Shown: piece after piece, positions 46,514-54,951 of the stretch
How the letters are laid out: every line of letters starts with the position of its first letter
How positions within the stretch are numbered: the stretch's first letter is position 1
NCBI RefSeq assembly: GCF_019303535.1
Contig: NZ_JACCIU010000001.1
Location: forward strand, 558,001-622,000
DNA from: Lactobacillus sp. Sy-1
GTDB taxonomy: Bacteria; Bacillota; Bacilli; Lactobacillales; Lactobacillaceae
Direction: 5' to 3'
Length of the DNA stretch: 64,000 nucleotides
Program-made: the position numbers and the translations under genes
Notes under the pieces: generated by a model
What the model saw: the letters and a program-made list of their open reading frames with translations, nothing else
What the model was told of the DNA's origin: nothing
The model's database searches: none

Positions 46514-46542
46514 TTGTAATTATATTAAAAATAGGTTAAAAT
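46514..46542 (+). promoter_or_regulatory. Promoter of the amino-acid permease leader
   Basis: TTGTAA (46514-46519), 17-bp spacer, TAAAAT (46537-46542), directly after the EamA stop codon. Transcription would start near 46549. Confidence 0.5.
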
Positions 46543-46577
46543 AATACTAATTAAAATTCAGATTGGGAGATTGTATT

Positions 46578-46637
46578 ATGTGTTTATTAGTTTTAAATGT
46601 TAATTCATTTAATCGAAAGTTCTTCTCGTTCTGCTAA
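46578..46637 (+). CDS. Leader peptide of the permease attenuator, 19 residues
   Basis: A 19-codon frame with GGGAG upstream. The peptide reads MCLLVLNVNSFNRKFFSFC: Cys at positions 2 and 19, Leu at 3, 4 and 6, and three Phe between 15 and 18. Its stop codon (46635-46637) lies one base before the first strand of a set of mutually exclusive RNA hairpins. This is the arrangement expected of a regulatory leader peptide whose translation rate controls the downstream permease gene. Which amino acid is sensed is not certain; Phe, Leu and Cys are candidates. Confidence 0.7.
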   Translation: MCLLVLNVNSFNRKFFSFC

Positions 46638-46638
46638 T

Positions 46639-46751
46639 GTTATTCGTTAGGAGGGAAGAGCCTGCTTAGACACGCAATCTTCACTAGCTAGAATAACGAA
46701 CTGATTTTCTAGTTGGGAAGAAGCCATACTAGAAATAGTATGGCTTTTTTT
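46639..46751 (+). promoter_or_regulatory. Transcription attenuator before the amino-acid permease
   Basis: Four segments can pair alternatively. Segment 1 (GTTATTC, 46639-46645, plus TAG at 46648) pairs with segment 2 (CTAGAATAAC, 46688-46697). Segment 2 through CTAGAA can instead pair with TTCTAG of segment 3 (46707-46712). Segment 3 (TTTCTAGT, 46706-46713) also pairs with segment 4 (ACTAGAAA, 46728-46735). Segment 4 overlaps the terminator AGCCATACTA-GAAA-TAGTATGGCT (46722-46745), which ends in a run of seven T. A ribosome covering segment 1 should favour 2:3 and termination; a ribosome held earlier should favour 1:2, 3:4 and read-through. No T-box sequence was found. Confidence 0.72.
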
Positions 46752-46780
46752 ATCGAGGTTTATTATTAAGGAGGAATACC

Positions 46781-48169
46781 ATGAGTTTATTATCGAATAT
46801 GTTTAGAAAGGAAACGCTCGATAATTACATCGATAAGGATAGTAATTTAAAGCGGACCCTTGGATCCTGGGACTTAATTGGGATGGGAGTCGGAACCGTT
46901 ATCGGAGCTGGGATTTTCATCCTACCCGGGACGGTTGCGGCCACTACTGCCGGACCAGGAATCATCTTTTCGTTTATCATTGCCACATTGGTCTGTTCAC
47001 TCAGTGCCATGTGTTATGCTGAGTTTTCATCCTCACTCCCAGTTGCCGGAAGTGCTTACTCCTACGGAAACGTTGTTTTCGGAGAAATCATTGGCTGGGT
47101 ATTAGGCTGGGCGTTAGTATTGGAATACACGCTGTCGGTGGCGGCCGTTGCGACCGGTTGGTCAGCGTACTTCCAGACCTTTTTAGGCGGGTTTGGAATT
47201 CACATTCCAAAGGCGTTGAGCGGATTTTACGACCCTAGTAAGGGGACCTATGTAAATATCTTTGCGATTTTAATTGTATTGTTGATTGCCTTTATTTTAA
47301 CGAAGGGGACCCAGTCCTCGACACGAATCAATAACATCATCGTTGCCATCAAGGTGTTAATCATTGTCCTATTCCTAGTGGTAGGGGCCTTCTTCGTTAA
47401 GCCAGCCAATTGGAACCCATTACTGCCATTCGGAACCTTCGGGGTCTTTCATGGAGCCGCTGCAGTCTTCTTTGCCTACCTCGGGTTTGACTGTGTATCG
47501 TCAGCAGCTTCCGAAGTGAAGAATCCAAAGCGCAACATGCCAATTGGGATTTTAGGAACGTTATTCATTTGTACGATTCTATACGTATTAGTGTCACTAG
47601 TCCTTACTGGAATGGTACATTACAAGGATCTAAACGTTGCGGATCCAGTTTCATTTGCATTACAAATGGTGCACCAAAACTTTGTGGCCGGAATCATCGC
47701 CGTTGGTGCGTTAGCCGGGATGTTTACCATGATGCTTACCATGATCTACGGTGGATCCAGATTGCTCTACTCAATGGGCCGGGATGGACTATTACCAAAG
47801 CACTTGCACAAGGTTAATAACAAAAACGTTCCCCACCATAGTGTGTTAATCGTAACGGTTGTGATTGCCTTCATGAGTGGCTTTATCTCCCTTGATAAGC
47901 TCGCTAGTTTAGTTAACATCGGGACGTTGATTGCCTTTATCGTGATTTCATTAGGAATCCTACCATTGCGGAAACGTAAGGACATTCCAAACCAAGGCTT
48001 CAAGGTGCCATTGTACCCATACCTACCAATCCTGTCAGCAATCTTAAGTATTTTAGTTGCTACCCAGCTACCTAAGGATACCTTCTATACGGCATTGATT
48101 TGGTTCGTGATTGGGTTGGTCATTTACTTCGCATACGGAATTCGGCACAGTATCCTGAATAAAGATTAG
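46781..48169 (+). CDS. APC-family amino-acid permease
   Basis: A 462-residue membrane protein with twelve predicted helices and the APC hallmark GMGVGTVIGAGIFILPG in the first helix, followed by AGPGIIFSFIIA and FSSSLPVAGSAYSY. The N-terminal FRKETLDNYID stretch places it in the YfnA/cationic-amino-acid-transporter-like group. It probably imports an amino acid by proton symport; specificity cannot be read from the sequence. AAGGAGG lies 9 nt before the ATG. Expression should depend on the attenuator immediately upstream. Confidence 0.9.
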   Translation: MSLLSNMFRKETLDNYIDKDSNLKRTLGSWDLIGMGVGTVIGAGIFILPGTVAATTAGPGIIFSFIIATLVCSLSAMCYAEFSSSLPVAGSAYSYGNVVFGEIIGWVLGWALVLEYTLSVAAVATGWSAYFQTFLGGFGIHIPKALSGFYDPSKGTYVNIFAILIVLLIAFILTKGTQSSTRINNIIVAIKVLIIVLFLVVGAFFVKPANWNPLLPFGTFGVFHGAAAVFFAYLGFDCVSSAASEVKNPKRNMPIGILGTLFICTILYVLVSLVLTGMVHYKDLNVADPVSFALQMVHQNFVAGIIAVGALAGMFTMMLTMIYGGSRLLYSMGRDGLLPKHLHKVNNKNVPHHSVLIVTVVIAFMSGFISLDKLASLVNIGTLIAFIVISLGILPLRKRKDIPNQGFKVPLYPYLPILSAILSILVATQLPKDTFYTALIWFVIGLVIYFAYGIRHSILNKD

Positions 48170-48199
48170 TAATTATCACATTTAAATTTAATTTTTATC

Positions 48200-48230
48200 G
48201 TGTACAATACACAAATGAGATTAATATAAT
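48200..48230 (+). promoter_or_regulatory. Promoter with 13-bp palindrome before the second EamA gene
   Basis: TATAAT at 48225-48230; the expected -35 position overlaps a perfect palindrome GTGTA-CAA-TACAC (48200-48212). A dyad over the -35 box suggests a repressor site. No adjacent regulator gene exists, so the binding protein is unknown. Confidence 0.45.
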
Positions 48231-48250
48231 TACTATTTGAGGTGTAATAA

Positions 48251-49246
48251 ATGCAAGACAAGACACAGTTGAAGGAGAATGTGGTCCGGGGGATTTTTTG
48301 GTCAGCGATGGCTTCAACGCTCTGGGCATTTTCTGGAATTCTAATGCAGATGGTTGCAAAAAACGGGGCCATCCCAGTCGACTGGTTCATTTCCGCTAGA
48401 ACCTCCGTTGCGGGAGTATTGTTATTGATCATCGGGGCGTTCCACGTTAAAAAGGACGTCTTCAAGGTCTTTAAGGACAAGCGTTCAATTATGTTGCTTT
48501 TGATTTACAGTTTGTTCGGGCTAGCCGTTAATATGTCGACGTTCTACATGGCGATTCAGACTGGAAATGCGCCGACTGCGACGTTGTTACAGTATTTGGC
48601 ACCAATTTTTATTGTGTTGTACAAATTCGTCTTCCGGGGCCATCGGCCATTGAAATCCGACGTGTTAGTATTCTTTATCGCATTAGTTGGAATCGTGCTT
48701 TCGGTGACTAAGGGAGACTTGAACGAACTTTCTATCCCGCTGGTTTCAATTCTGTGGGGACTAGGTTCAGCCGTTTCAGCTGCCATCTACTACTCCGTTC
48801 CCCAACCACTTTCGCGGGAAAACTCACCATTTGTTGTCCTGGGCTGGGGAACTTTAATCGCCAGCATCCCATTCAACATCTTCTACATTGCAGTTCACCA
48901 CGCACCATTCTTTATTGCGGCACCAAAGCAAGTGACTGCAAGTCCAATGGTGTTAGTTGGGCTGGGTGGAGTAATCTTAGTCGGGACCATTGGGGCGTTC
49001 TCTTCAATGATTTACAGTCTCAAGTTTGCTTCATCAGAAGTGCTTAGTATCGTTGATGCTGTTGAACCAGCAATGACATTTATCCTAAGCTTGCTATGTA
49101 CGATTATCCCAATCGCGTTAATTCAATCATTAGGGGTACCTTTTGATTTAGTTGAATGTATTGGAGCGGCATTGGTTATCTATTCGATTTACCTGCTGCA
49201 AAAAATTCACAGACGCCACGTGGAAGACTTACCACCAATGGAATAA
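48251..49246 (+). CDS. EamA/DMT-family transporter, first of a tandem pair
   Basis: A 331-residue transporter with about ten membrane segments and two EamA repeats (GIFWSAMASTLWAFSGILMQ; IGAFSSMIYSLKFASSEVLSIVDAVEP). GAGGTG precedes the ATG. It is clearly related to the gene at 49397: both share the WxxxASxLWxxSG start, NAPTATLLQYLAPIFIV versus NAAASTILQYLAPIFIV, and VTKGDLNELSIP versus ITQGDFSKLSIS. They look like a tandem duplication that has diverged. Substrate unknown; metabolite or amino-acid export is usual. Confidence 0.87.
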   Translation: MQDKTQLKENVVRGIFWSAMASTLWAFSGILMQMVAKNGAIPVDWFISARTSVAGVLLLIIGAFHVKKDVFKVFKDKRSIMLLLIYSLFGLAVNMSTFYMAIQTGNAPTATLLQYLAPIFIVLYKFVFRGHRPLKSDVLVFFIALVGIVLSVTKGDLNELSIPLVSILWGLGSAVSAAIYYSVPQPLSRENSPFVVLGWGTLIASIPFNIFYIAVHHAPFFIAAPKQVTASPMVLVGLGGVILVGTIGAFSSMIYSLKFASSEVLSIVDAVEPAMTFILSLLCTIIPIALIQSLGVPFDLVECIGAALVIYSIYLLQKIHRRHVEDLPPME

Positions 49247-49257
49247 CCTTAAAACGA

Positions 49258-49292
49258 AACGCTTTGAATCTTATGGTTCAAGGCGTTTTTTA
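49258..49292 (+). terminator. Terminator after the second EamA gene
   Basis: An 11-bp stem with one weak pair, AACGCTTTGAA with TTCAAGGCGTT, 8-nt loop, then a T-run. Confidence 0.85.
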
Positions 49293-49396
49293 GTGTGGCG
49301 GATTCCGGAAAATCCAAAATAGATTGACATTTACGGGGATTGCACTAAAATTAGAATGTTATTTACTAGTCAAATTCAATTTTTGGGGTGAAATTA

Positions 49397-50380
49397 ATGA
49401 ACAGTCAATCAACTCACTCTGAAGGCACAGTAGCGCCAATGAAGGGAATTTTATGGGCGATTTTTGCATCAGCACTATGGGGCGTTTCGGGAACCATCTT
49501 ACAGCTGATCTCCAATCCCAAGACCGGATTTTCAATGCCGGCGCCATGGTTTCTTTCCGTGCGGACGCTGTCTTCTGGGGTGATTTTGTTATTTCTTGCG
49601 GCCATTATGTACCGGGGCGCAATTTTTAACGTATTTAGGAACGGCAGGGTCTTCTTGTGGCTTCTGGCTTACGGAATTTTTGGGTTAGGGGCAAACCTGT
49701 TGACCTTTTACATTAGTGTCCAGGAAGGGAATGCCGCAGCATCAACTATCTTGCAGTACCTGGCACCAATTTTTATCGTGATTGGGAGCATTTGCTTTCA
49801 GCGGAAACGGCCACTAAATAGCGATTTATTAGTGTTTGGAATTGCATTGGTGGGGGTGTTTCTAGCAATTACTCAGGGTGATTTTTCAAAGCTATCGATT
49901 TCGTTGAGTTCGCTTCTGTGGGGAATTGGCTCTGGAATCACTGCTGCCTTTTACGTGGTGTTACCACGCCCGGTATTAAAGGATAATCCACCAATCGTGG
50001 TCCTGGGCTGGGGGACCTTGATTGCGGGGCTCATCTTTAACGCTGATTTTATCATCCGCAACCATGCACCGTTTTGGGCCGCTGCCCCGAAATTACCCAA
50101 TATGAGCGTATTCGGAATTAACGTGGCGTTGATTGCAATTGCCGGAGTCGTTTTACTGGGGACCGTTTTTCCGTTCCTGTCGCTTTTGCACGCGTCCAAA
50201 TTCGCGACATCTGAAGTGGTCAGTTTAGTAGATGCAACGCAGCCGGTGGTGACGTTCATCCTAAGTATCATCTTCTTTAGTTTGCATCCTAAGTTGATGG
50301 AAATAATTGGGGCCGGGTTGGTAATCATTGCGATTTACCTTCTGCAATATTTCCATCGGCAGCCCGCTGGAAAAAATTAA
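49397..50380 (+). CDS. EamA/DMT-family transporter, second of a tandem pair
   Basis: A 327-residue transporter, paralogue of the gene at 48251, with ten predicted helices. It begins at ATG 49397, where GGGGTG lies 6 nt upstream; a GTG three codons earlier overlaps that ribosome binding site and is unlikely. A terminator separates it from its paralogue, so the two can be regulated independently. Substrate unknown. Confidence 0.86.
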   Translation: MNSQSTHSEGTVAPMKGILWAIFASALWGVSGTILQLISNPKTGFSMPAPWFLSVRTLSSGVILLFLAAIMYRGAIFNVFRNGRVFLWLLAYGIFGLGANLLTFYISVQEGNAAASTILQYLAPIFIVIGSICFQRKRPLNSDLLVFGIALVGVFLAITQGDFSKLSISLSSLLWGIGSGITAAFYVVLPRPVLKDNPPIVVLGWGTLIAGLIFNADFIIRNHAPFWAAAPKLPNMSVFGINVALIAIAGVVLLGTVFPFLSLLHASKFATSEVVSLVDATQPVVTFILSIIFFSLHPKLMEIIGAGLVIIAIYLLQYFHRQPAGKN

Positions 50381-50424
50381 AATTATCACAATCTTAATTC
50401 TAAAACCAATTTTTAAGTTATAAT

Positions 50425-50457
50425 AAGGATATTCGCATTCTGTGCGAATCCTTTTTT
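50425..50457 (+). terminator. Terminator after the third EamA gene
   Basis: A stem with one bulge (AAGGAT-A-TTCGCA with TGCGAATCCTT), then six T. TATAAT at 50419 just ahead of it is probably chance. Confidence 0.8.
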
Positions 50458-50490
50458 GTATAATTATAAATTTAAAGGAGTTTTATTGAG

Positions 50491-52203
50491 ATGGCTAACC
50501 AAAAATGGCGCCGGCTTTGGCCGTATTTGATCATTGCAATCGTTGCACTGGTTGAAATTTTGCCACAGATTCTTACTAAATCGTTCATCGTTGGGATTGA
50601 CTCGATTTTCCACATGAACCGCTTCTATGATGCTGCGATGCAGATTAAAACTGGGGATTATAACTACTTTCAATCCTTCTTTGGTTACCAACAAACGGGA
50701 CGGGTCATTAACGCCTTGTACGGTCCAGTATTTGCCTATTTTAACGGTCTGTTACTGCTGATTGCTGGGACTTGGTTTAAGTTCCAACTACTGACCAGTT
50801 GGTTATACCTATCCATTGCTGGATGGTTAATGTATCGGCTTGCCGTTGCCAATCGAGTGACTACCTGGCCAGCAGTGGTAGTTAGCGCAATGTATCTAAT
50901 GTCCTCCCCAATGCTTTCTTGGGTTTCCGGGACGCAGTTCACGGGTCTGGGGGCAATGTTCACTCCGTTGGTAATGTTGGCGGGAACCCGCATGATGCGC
51001 GAAGATAAAATCGCTGTCATTCCGCTGTCGATTGCAATGACGTTGGTAATTCAAATGCATTTGATGACCAGCATCATTTGTGCGGCGGCGTTGATTCCGT
51101 TCTTTGTAGTTGCCTTTATCTACAGCAAGCACCGTGTAACATTGGTTGTAGATTTATTTAAGGCCGTTGGGCTAACGCTATTACTAACTGCCAATGTATG
51201 GGGCGCAATGCTAGAGTTATTTAAGTCTAATACCTTGCTGCCAGTCGCACCACAATTAGTGATGAGTGAAAACGCTTTTAACGTAATTAACACGAATTCA
51301 TACGTATTATTACCGGTTTATACGATTCTGTACTTACTAGTGACCATTTATGTAATTGCTAAGTGGAAGCAGCTCAGCCTTTATACAAAGGTGATTTTTG
51401 GGAATGCAATGCTATTTCTATGGCTGTCATCATACTTCTTCCCATGGAATTGGATTGCTAAGTTCGTGCCAGGAGTTGCATATTACATCCAGATGCCAGC
51501 ACGGTTTTACGTGGTATCGTTTGCGCTGCTCTTCTTGATGGTGGGAATTATCCTGTCACATGAAGTGAGCCATGGAATGCAGGTTGCCCGCTGGACGCTA
51601 GCAACCCTTGCCTTTCTGGGCATTTTTGGGATTGCTGAAGGAACCGTGATTTTGGGGACGATTTCGTACCATGCCGAACGGGTAATTGATAACCCGACGA
51701 ACCTCAAGCTTCACACCAAGAGCACGCAAAAGCTCCGGAATTCGCTTAAATCGACAAATCTTAAGACGACGTTGAAGTACGTTACTAAGTCCACGCCGGA
51801 TTACCTGCCAATTAAGAAGGCTCTGGCTCCTGATGAGTACTTTCCGTTCCATCCGTACCATGCATATACTATTACGGCAATCAAGAAGAATCACTACCAT
51901 GTGAAGAAGCACGTTACTAAGAATGGGTTGAAGGTGACCTGGATTAATCCAAAGAATCACGATCAAAACATTCGGATCCCAGTCTTTAAATATGCTCACA
52001 CCACGGTAGCTAGAAACGGGAAGACGTTCACCGATTACCGCACTTCTAAGATTGGGGCGTTAATTGTGAAATCGCATCCGGGAAAGAACCACTTAACGAT
52101 TGGCTATCGAGTAAGCCGTTGGTTCAAGGCGTTAGTAGCCCTTCAAGGATTAACCTACGTCGGTTTGATTGGGACGTTGATCTATCGAAAATTCAAAAGA
52201 TAA
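50491..52203 (+). CDS. Polytopic GT-C-like membrane protein
   Basis: A 570-residue membrane protein with about eleven predicted helices in the first 390 residues and a soluble C-terminal region (about 395-550) rich in Lys, His and Thr, followed by a last helix (LVALQGLTYVGLIGTLIY). The first loop carries GIDSIFHMNRFYDAAMQIKTG and then GYQQTGRVINALYGPVFAYF, an acidic-His loop like that of GT-C lipid-linked sugar transferases and YfhO-like proteins. It may decorate a wall polymer or lipid, but the enzyme class is only inferred from topology. It stands alone between terminators; AAAGGAG precedes the ATG. Confidence 0.7.
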   Translation: MANQKWRRLWPYLIIAIVALVEILPQILTKSFIVGIDSIFHMNRFYDAAMQIKTGDYNYFQSFFGYQQTGRVINALYGPVFAYFNGLLLLIAGTWFKFQLLTSWLYLSIAGWLMYRLAVANRVTTWPAVVVSAMYLMSSPMLSWVSGTQFTGLGAMFTPLVMLAGTRMMREDKIAVIPLSIAMTLVIQMHLMTSIICAAALIPFFVVAFIYSKHRVTLVVDLFKAVGLTLLLTANVWGAMLELFKSNTLLPVAPQLVMSENAFNVINTNSYVLLPVYTILYLLVTIYVIAKWKQLSLYTKVIFGNAMLFLWLSSYFFPWNWIAKFVPGVAYYIQMPARFYVVSFALLFLMVGIILSHEVSHGMQVARWTLATLAFLGIFGIAEGTVILGTISYHAERVIDNPTNLKLHTKSTQKLRNSLKSTNLKTTLKYVTKSTPDYLPIKKALAPDEYFPFHPYHAYTITAIKKNHYHVKKHVTKNGLKVTWINPKNHDQNIRIPVFKYAHTTVARNGKTFTDYRTSKIGALIVKSHPGKNHLTIGYRVSRWFKALVALQGLTYVGLIGTLIYRKFKR

Positions 52204-52212
52204 TTAAAATTG

Positions 52213-52246
52213 AAAACGTTGGGGTGCAACCGCCCAGCGTTTTTTA
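52213..52246 (+). terminator. Terminator of the GT-C-like gene
   Basis: Stem AACGTTGGG with CCCAGCGTT (one G-T pair), 9-nt loop, then six T. Confidence 0.87.
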
Positions 52247-52291
52247 TTTCTGTTTTGTCCATGGTATGATATAGGAAAACGAGGTGACGAG

Positions 52292-52606
52292 ATGAAGGGG
52301 AAATATAAAGTAAATCGGTATGTAGGGGTGCCAGTAGAAACTGATAACTCCGGTAACTATCAAATCAAGCGGGATGCTGATGGTAGTTTTAAACTGCATG
52401 ACTGGCGGACTGGAAAACACACGAATGGTAAATTTAGACAGATCGGCCAAATCTTCCTAACGGAAAACAATCTTAAGGTGGCCGTAATTGACTATGAACC
52501 AGTGGCTTTTAATCACCGGCACGAATATACACCACTCCAGCGCTTCACTTCAGAAGTTGTTTCAGACGACCTAGTGCAGAGCGCAAAAAAAGCACTTGGT
52601 TCATAA
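52292..52606 (+). CDS. Hypothetical protein, 104 residues
   Basis: A soluble basic protein, probably beta-rich in the first 80 residues (KYKVNRYVGVPVETDNSGNY, LKVAVIDYEPVAF) with a short C-terminal helix. No known domain. GAGGTG precedes the ATG, and a TATGAT-type -10 lies about 25 bp upstream. Its last codons contain the terminator of the convergent gene at 52655. Function unknown. Confidence 0.7.
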   Translation: MKGKYKVNRYVGVPVETDNSGNYQIKRDADGSFKLHDWRTGKHTNGKFRQIGQIFLTENNLKVAVIDYEPVAFNHRHEYTPLQRFTSEVVSDDLVQSAKKALGS

Positions 52607-52619
52607 GAACCAAGCGCTT
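52587..52619 (-). terminator. Minus-strand terminator inside the end of the 104-residue gene
   Basis: On the minus strand, AAGCGCTTGGTTC pairs with GAACCAAGTGCTT (one mismatch, 4-nt loop) and is followed by seven T. The final codons of the plus-strand gene form one arm, so one DNA stretch is both coding and terminator. There is no T-run for the plus strand. Confidence 0.85.
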
Positions 52620-52654
52620 CAACGAGTTAAAATATTGGGTTGTTGGAGGAATGA

Positions 52655-52867
52655 CTATTTCTTCAATACCTTTTCAGCATTAGCCTTAACTTCATCATCT
52701 GACATGGCTTCATACTTATCCATTTCATCAGAAGTCTTGATAGTGTCATGGTTATTGTGTTCCATAAAGTAGTCCCACAATGCATCTCTAACTGGGGTAT
52801 CAGAATCGCTCCAGTCATAAACTTCACTCATTTTTCTATCTAAAGTAGTATCTTCTTCAAATGCCAT
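52655..52867 (-). CDS. Small acidic hypothetical protein, 70 residues
   Basis: A very acidic, helical cytosolic protein (many Asp, Glu and Met) without signal or known domain. GGGAG lies upstream of the ATG, and its own terminator lies within the convergent neighbour. It resembles other small acidic lactobacillal proteins of unknown role. Confidence 0.7.
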   Translation of the reverse strand: MAFEEDTTLDRKMSEVYDWSDSDTPVRDALWDYFMEHNNHDTIKTSDEMDKYEAMSDDEVKANAEKVLKK

Positions 52868-53019
52868 AATAAAATCTCCCTTTCAATATAAACTCAACTA
52901 TTATTATAATTCATTATTCCAAAAAAGGGTTATCAAATGCTCATTAAAATCAAAAATTTGAAATTTAGCCAATTGTAATATAATATTGCAGAAGAAGGAA
53001 AAGTGGTGGATTAATAAAG

Positions 53020-53541
53020 ATGAGAGATAAGTTAGCGACGAAACGCAAAATTGTCGCTGGAATGATTAAATTAATGGATAGTATGAAATACCAAGACATT
53101 ACCGTGAAGGAAATTTGCAGTGAAACCGGGGTTTCACGGATGACGTATTACCGTAACTTTCACGATAAAAAGGACCTATTAATCTACCACTTTGATGGTT
53201 TATTTACCACGTTCATTCAACGAGTTTCCTCTAGTCATTCACGAACGTTTTACGACATTGCAACAATTTTCTTTAACTTGATTAGGGAAGATCAGCACGT
53301 GATGGAGCTTTTAATCCAAAACGACCTAACGGTGATTATTAGGGAACGCCTCCGTTATTACATCGGAGGACTAATTGATCAGCGAGTACTATCATTTCGG
53401 GAAAATTCATCAAAACTTTTGGTGTCGATGATTTCAGGAGGCTTAACGGAAATTTTAGTGACTTGGACTAACGATGGAATGCAAGAACCAGTGGAGTCAT
53501 TAGTGATCTTTGCTTCAAAGTACATGCATTTTAAAAAATAG
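53020..53541 (+). CDS. TetR-family transcriptional regulator
   Basis: A 173-residue regulator. The helix-turn-helix is TVKEICSETGVSRMTYYRNFH (about 28-48). The C-terminal part contains the TetR_C_7-like pattern LLIQNDLTVIIRERL and SMISGGLTEILVTW. This subgroup often governs stress or envelope genes; the target here is not adjacent. The ribosome binding site is weak (AAGTGG). A bidirectional terminator follows. Confidence 0.88.
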   Translation: MRDKLATKRKIVAGMIKLMDSMKYQDITVKEICSETGVSRMTYYRNFHDKKDLLIYHFDGLFTTFIQRVSSSHSRTFYDIATIFFNLIREDQHVMELLIQNDLTVIIRERLRYYIGGLIDQRVLSFRENSSKLLVSMISGGLTEILVTWTNDGMQEPVESLVIFASKYMHFKK

Positions 53542-53544
53542 CAC

Positions 53545-53579
53545 AAAAAAACGGTGTGGATAAAATCCACACCGTTTTT
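53545..53579. terminator. Bidirectional terminator
   Basis: A perfect stem AAAAACGGTGTGGAT with ATCCACACCGTTTTT and a 3-nt loop has A-run and T-run flanks and serves the convergent TetR and cold-shock genes. Confidence 0.93.
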
Positions 53580-53599
53580 AAATTAAGTTGGGTTGAAGA

Positions 53600-53803
53600 T
53601 TAGCCTTCAACTGGAGTAACATTAGCAGCTTGTGGGCCACGGTCACCTTGTTCAACATCAAGAGTAACTTTTTCGCCTTCGTCTAAGGTCTTGAAGCCAT
53701 CCTTGTTGATTGCTGAGTAGTGAACAAAAACGTCACCATTGTCAGTAGTAATAAATCCGTATCCCTTGTCAGCGTTAAACCATTTTACAGTACCTTGTTC
53801 CAT
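53600..53803 (-). CDS. csp: Cold-shock protein (CspA family)
   Basis: A 67-residue OB-fold RNA chaperone starting [19 protein letters not shown], with the RNA-binding motifs KGYGFI and VFVHYSAI. It melts RNA structure at low temperature and after growth changes. The ATG at 53803 is chosen because GGAGG lies 10 nt upstream; an upstream in-frame ATG is not needed. A strong promoter (TTGACA, 17 bp, TATTAT at 53930-53925) gives an untranslated leader of about 115 nt, as usual for cold-shock genes. Confidence 0.96.
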   Translation of the reverse strand: MEQGTVKWFNADKGYGFITTDNGDVFVHYSAINKDGFKTLDEGEKVTLDVEQGDRGPQAANVTPVEG

Positions 53804-53924
53804 AATAATAGAACCTCCATTTATCAAAAAATTTCATGTATCATTAAGCTTGAATCAGATTAAGGAAGTTTTTTATGAAAAACAAGAACCTTAAAAACTC
53901 GAAACTACGTAACACATTGGTATT

Positions 53925-53953
53925 ATAATAGCAGAATTATTTATAATTGTCAA
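53925..53953 (-). promoter_or_regulatory. Promoter of the cold-shock gene
   Basis: On the minus strand, TTGACA (53953-53948), 17-bp spacer, TATTAT (53930-53925): a near-consensus sigma-A promoter with a long leader before the gene. Confidence 0.8.
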
Positions 53954-54024
53954 TCAATGAACTCACATCTTTTTTGGGGTAAAATATGAATATTAATTGA
54001 TTTCATAAGGGGGCCGTCAATCAA

Positions 54025-54732
54025 TTGAAGACGCTAATAATTATTTCGCATCCAGAGCTGAAAGACTCTGGAACCCAGTCGTTTTTGCGGGCGGCAACAA
54101 AGCCACTGCCGAACGTTGAATGGCATCCACTAGACCTGGTGTATCCTAACTATCAAATTGACGTGGCTGCAGAACAGCACCGCCTGAAGCAAGTAGAGCG
54201 CATCATTTTTCAATTTCCGCTGTACTGGTATAGTTCTCCAGCGCTGTTGAAGAAGTGGGAAGACGACGTTTTGACCCGTAACTTCACCTACCACGATCAA
54301 GATGGCATGCTTGCTGGAAAGCAGCTAGGCATTGTTACGACGCTTGGCACCGCCGCCAAGAACTACGTGGCTGGGGGCTCGGAACACTTCACCATTTCGG
54401 AATTAATGAAGCCGTTTCAAGCCCTGGCCGAGCAGGCGGGGATGCGTTTTTTGCCGCCGTTCGTGGTCGACCAGTTTAACTACATGACGCCCGAACAAAA
54501 GGCGCGGCTGTTATTTGACTATCAAAACTACGTTGATAATCCCCAGCCAGACTCGTTTACAGGCCAACAGGAGTGGTTGATTCAAAGGCTGCGCGCCCGT
54601 GCGGCAGCGACTATTGATGAGCAACAGCAGTTATTGTTGAACCTCACGATCGATCAAATTGAAAATAACCAATCTGAATTAGCTAGTTTGAAGGAGCAAA
54701 TTGCGATGATTAAGCGGGGGGATGATGAGTAA
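54025..54732 (+). CDS. Flavodoxin-fold NAD(P)H oxidoreductase
   Basis: A 235-residue protein whose first 170 residues match the quinone-reductase/KefF-like flavodoxin fold: LIIISHPELKDSGTQ, IIFQFPLYWYSSPALLKKW and GKQLGIVTTLGTAA (FMN-binding loops). A helical tail of about 60 residues follows, which is longer than usual for the family. It probably reduces quinones or other electrophiles. Translation starts at a TTG with AAGGGGG about 12 nt upstream. Its stop codon overlaps the next gene by one base (TAATG), so the two are coupled. Confidence 0.87.
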   Translation: MKTLIIISHPELKDSGTQSFLRAATKPLPNVEWHPLDLVYPNYQIDVAAEQHRLKQVERIIFQFPLYWYSSPALLKKWEDDVLTRNFTYHDQDGMLAGKQLGIVTTLGTAAKNYVAGGSEHFTISELMKPFQALAEQAGMRFLPPFVVDQFNYMTPEQKARLLFDYQNYVDNPQPDSFTGQQEWLIQRLRARAAATIDEQQQLLLNLTIDQIENNQSELASLKEQIAMIKRGDDE

Positions 54733-54908
54733 TGGATAATCAAGAATGGCTTTTTGACCAACTACAAAAGTTGGCGGAAGTAGAGGGTGACTTTGCTACC
54801 CGGTGCCTCTTTGAAGGCGCCCAACGAATCGTAGCGGAACAATCAAAGCGAATTCAACAGGCAAATGATGAACTAGACGGGCGGGTCTGGAGCCCCAATA
54901 AGTGGTAA
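54732..54908 (+). CDS. Small hypothetical protein coupled to the oxidoreductase, 58 residues
   Basis: A short helical protein starting at an ATG that overlaps the stop of the oxidoreductase gene (TAATG). It contains one Cys and several Gln/Glu-rich helical turns and ends RVWSPNKW. Translation probably depends on coupling with the gene before it, and no separate promoter was seen. The one-base overlap and lack of stops support a real gene. A partner of the oxidoreductase is possible but unproven. Confidence 0.65.
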   Translation: MDNQEWLFDQLQKLAEVEGDFATRCLFEGAQRIVAEQSKRIQQANDELDGRVWSPNKW

Positions 54909-54951
54909 ATCACAAATTCAAAAACGGCCGAATTGGCTTTTAATTTTGGAT

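Noticed and set aside
46549-46751. T-box riboswitch before the permease
   Set aside because: The conserved T-box antiterminator sequence and stem I features are absent; a short frame with alternating hairpins explains the region better.
50419-50424. TATAAT as promoter of the GT-C-like gene
   Set aside because: It lies immediately before a terminator hairpin and has no -35 box, so any transcript would start inside the terminator.
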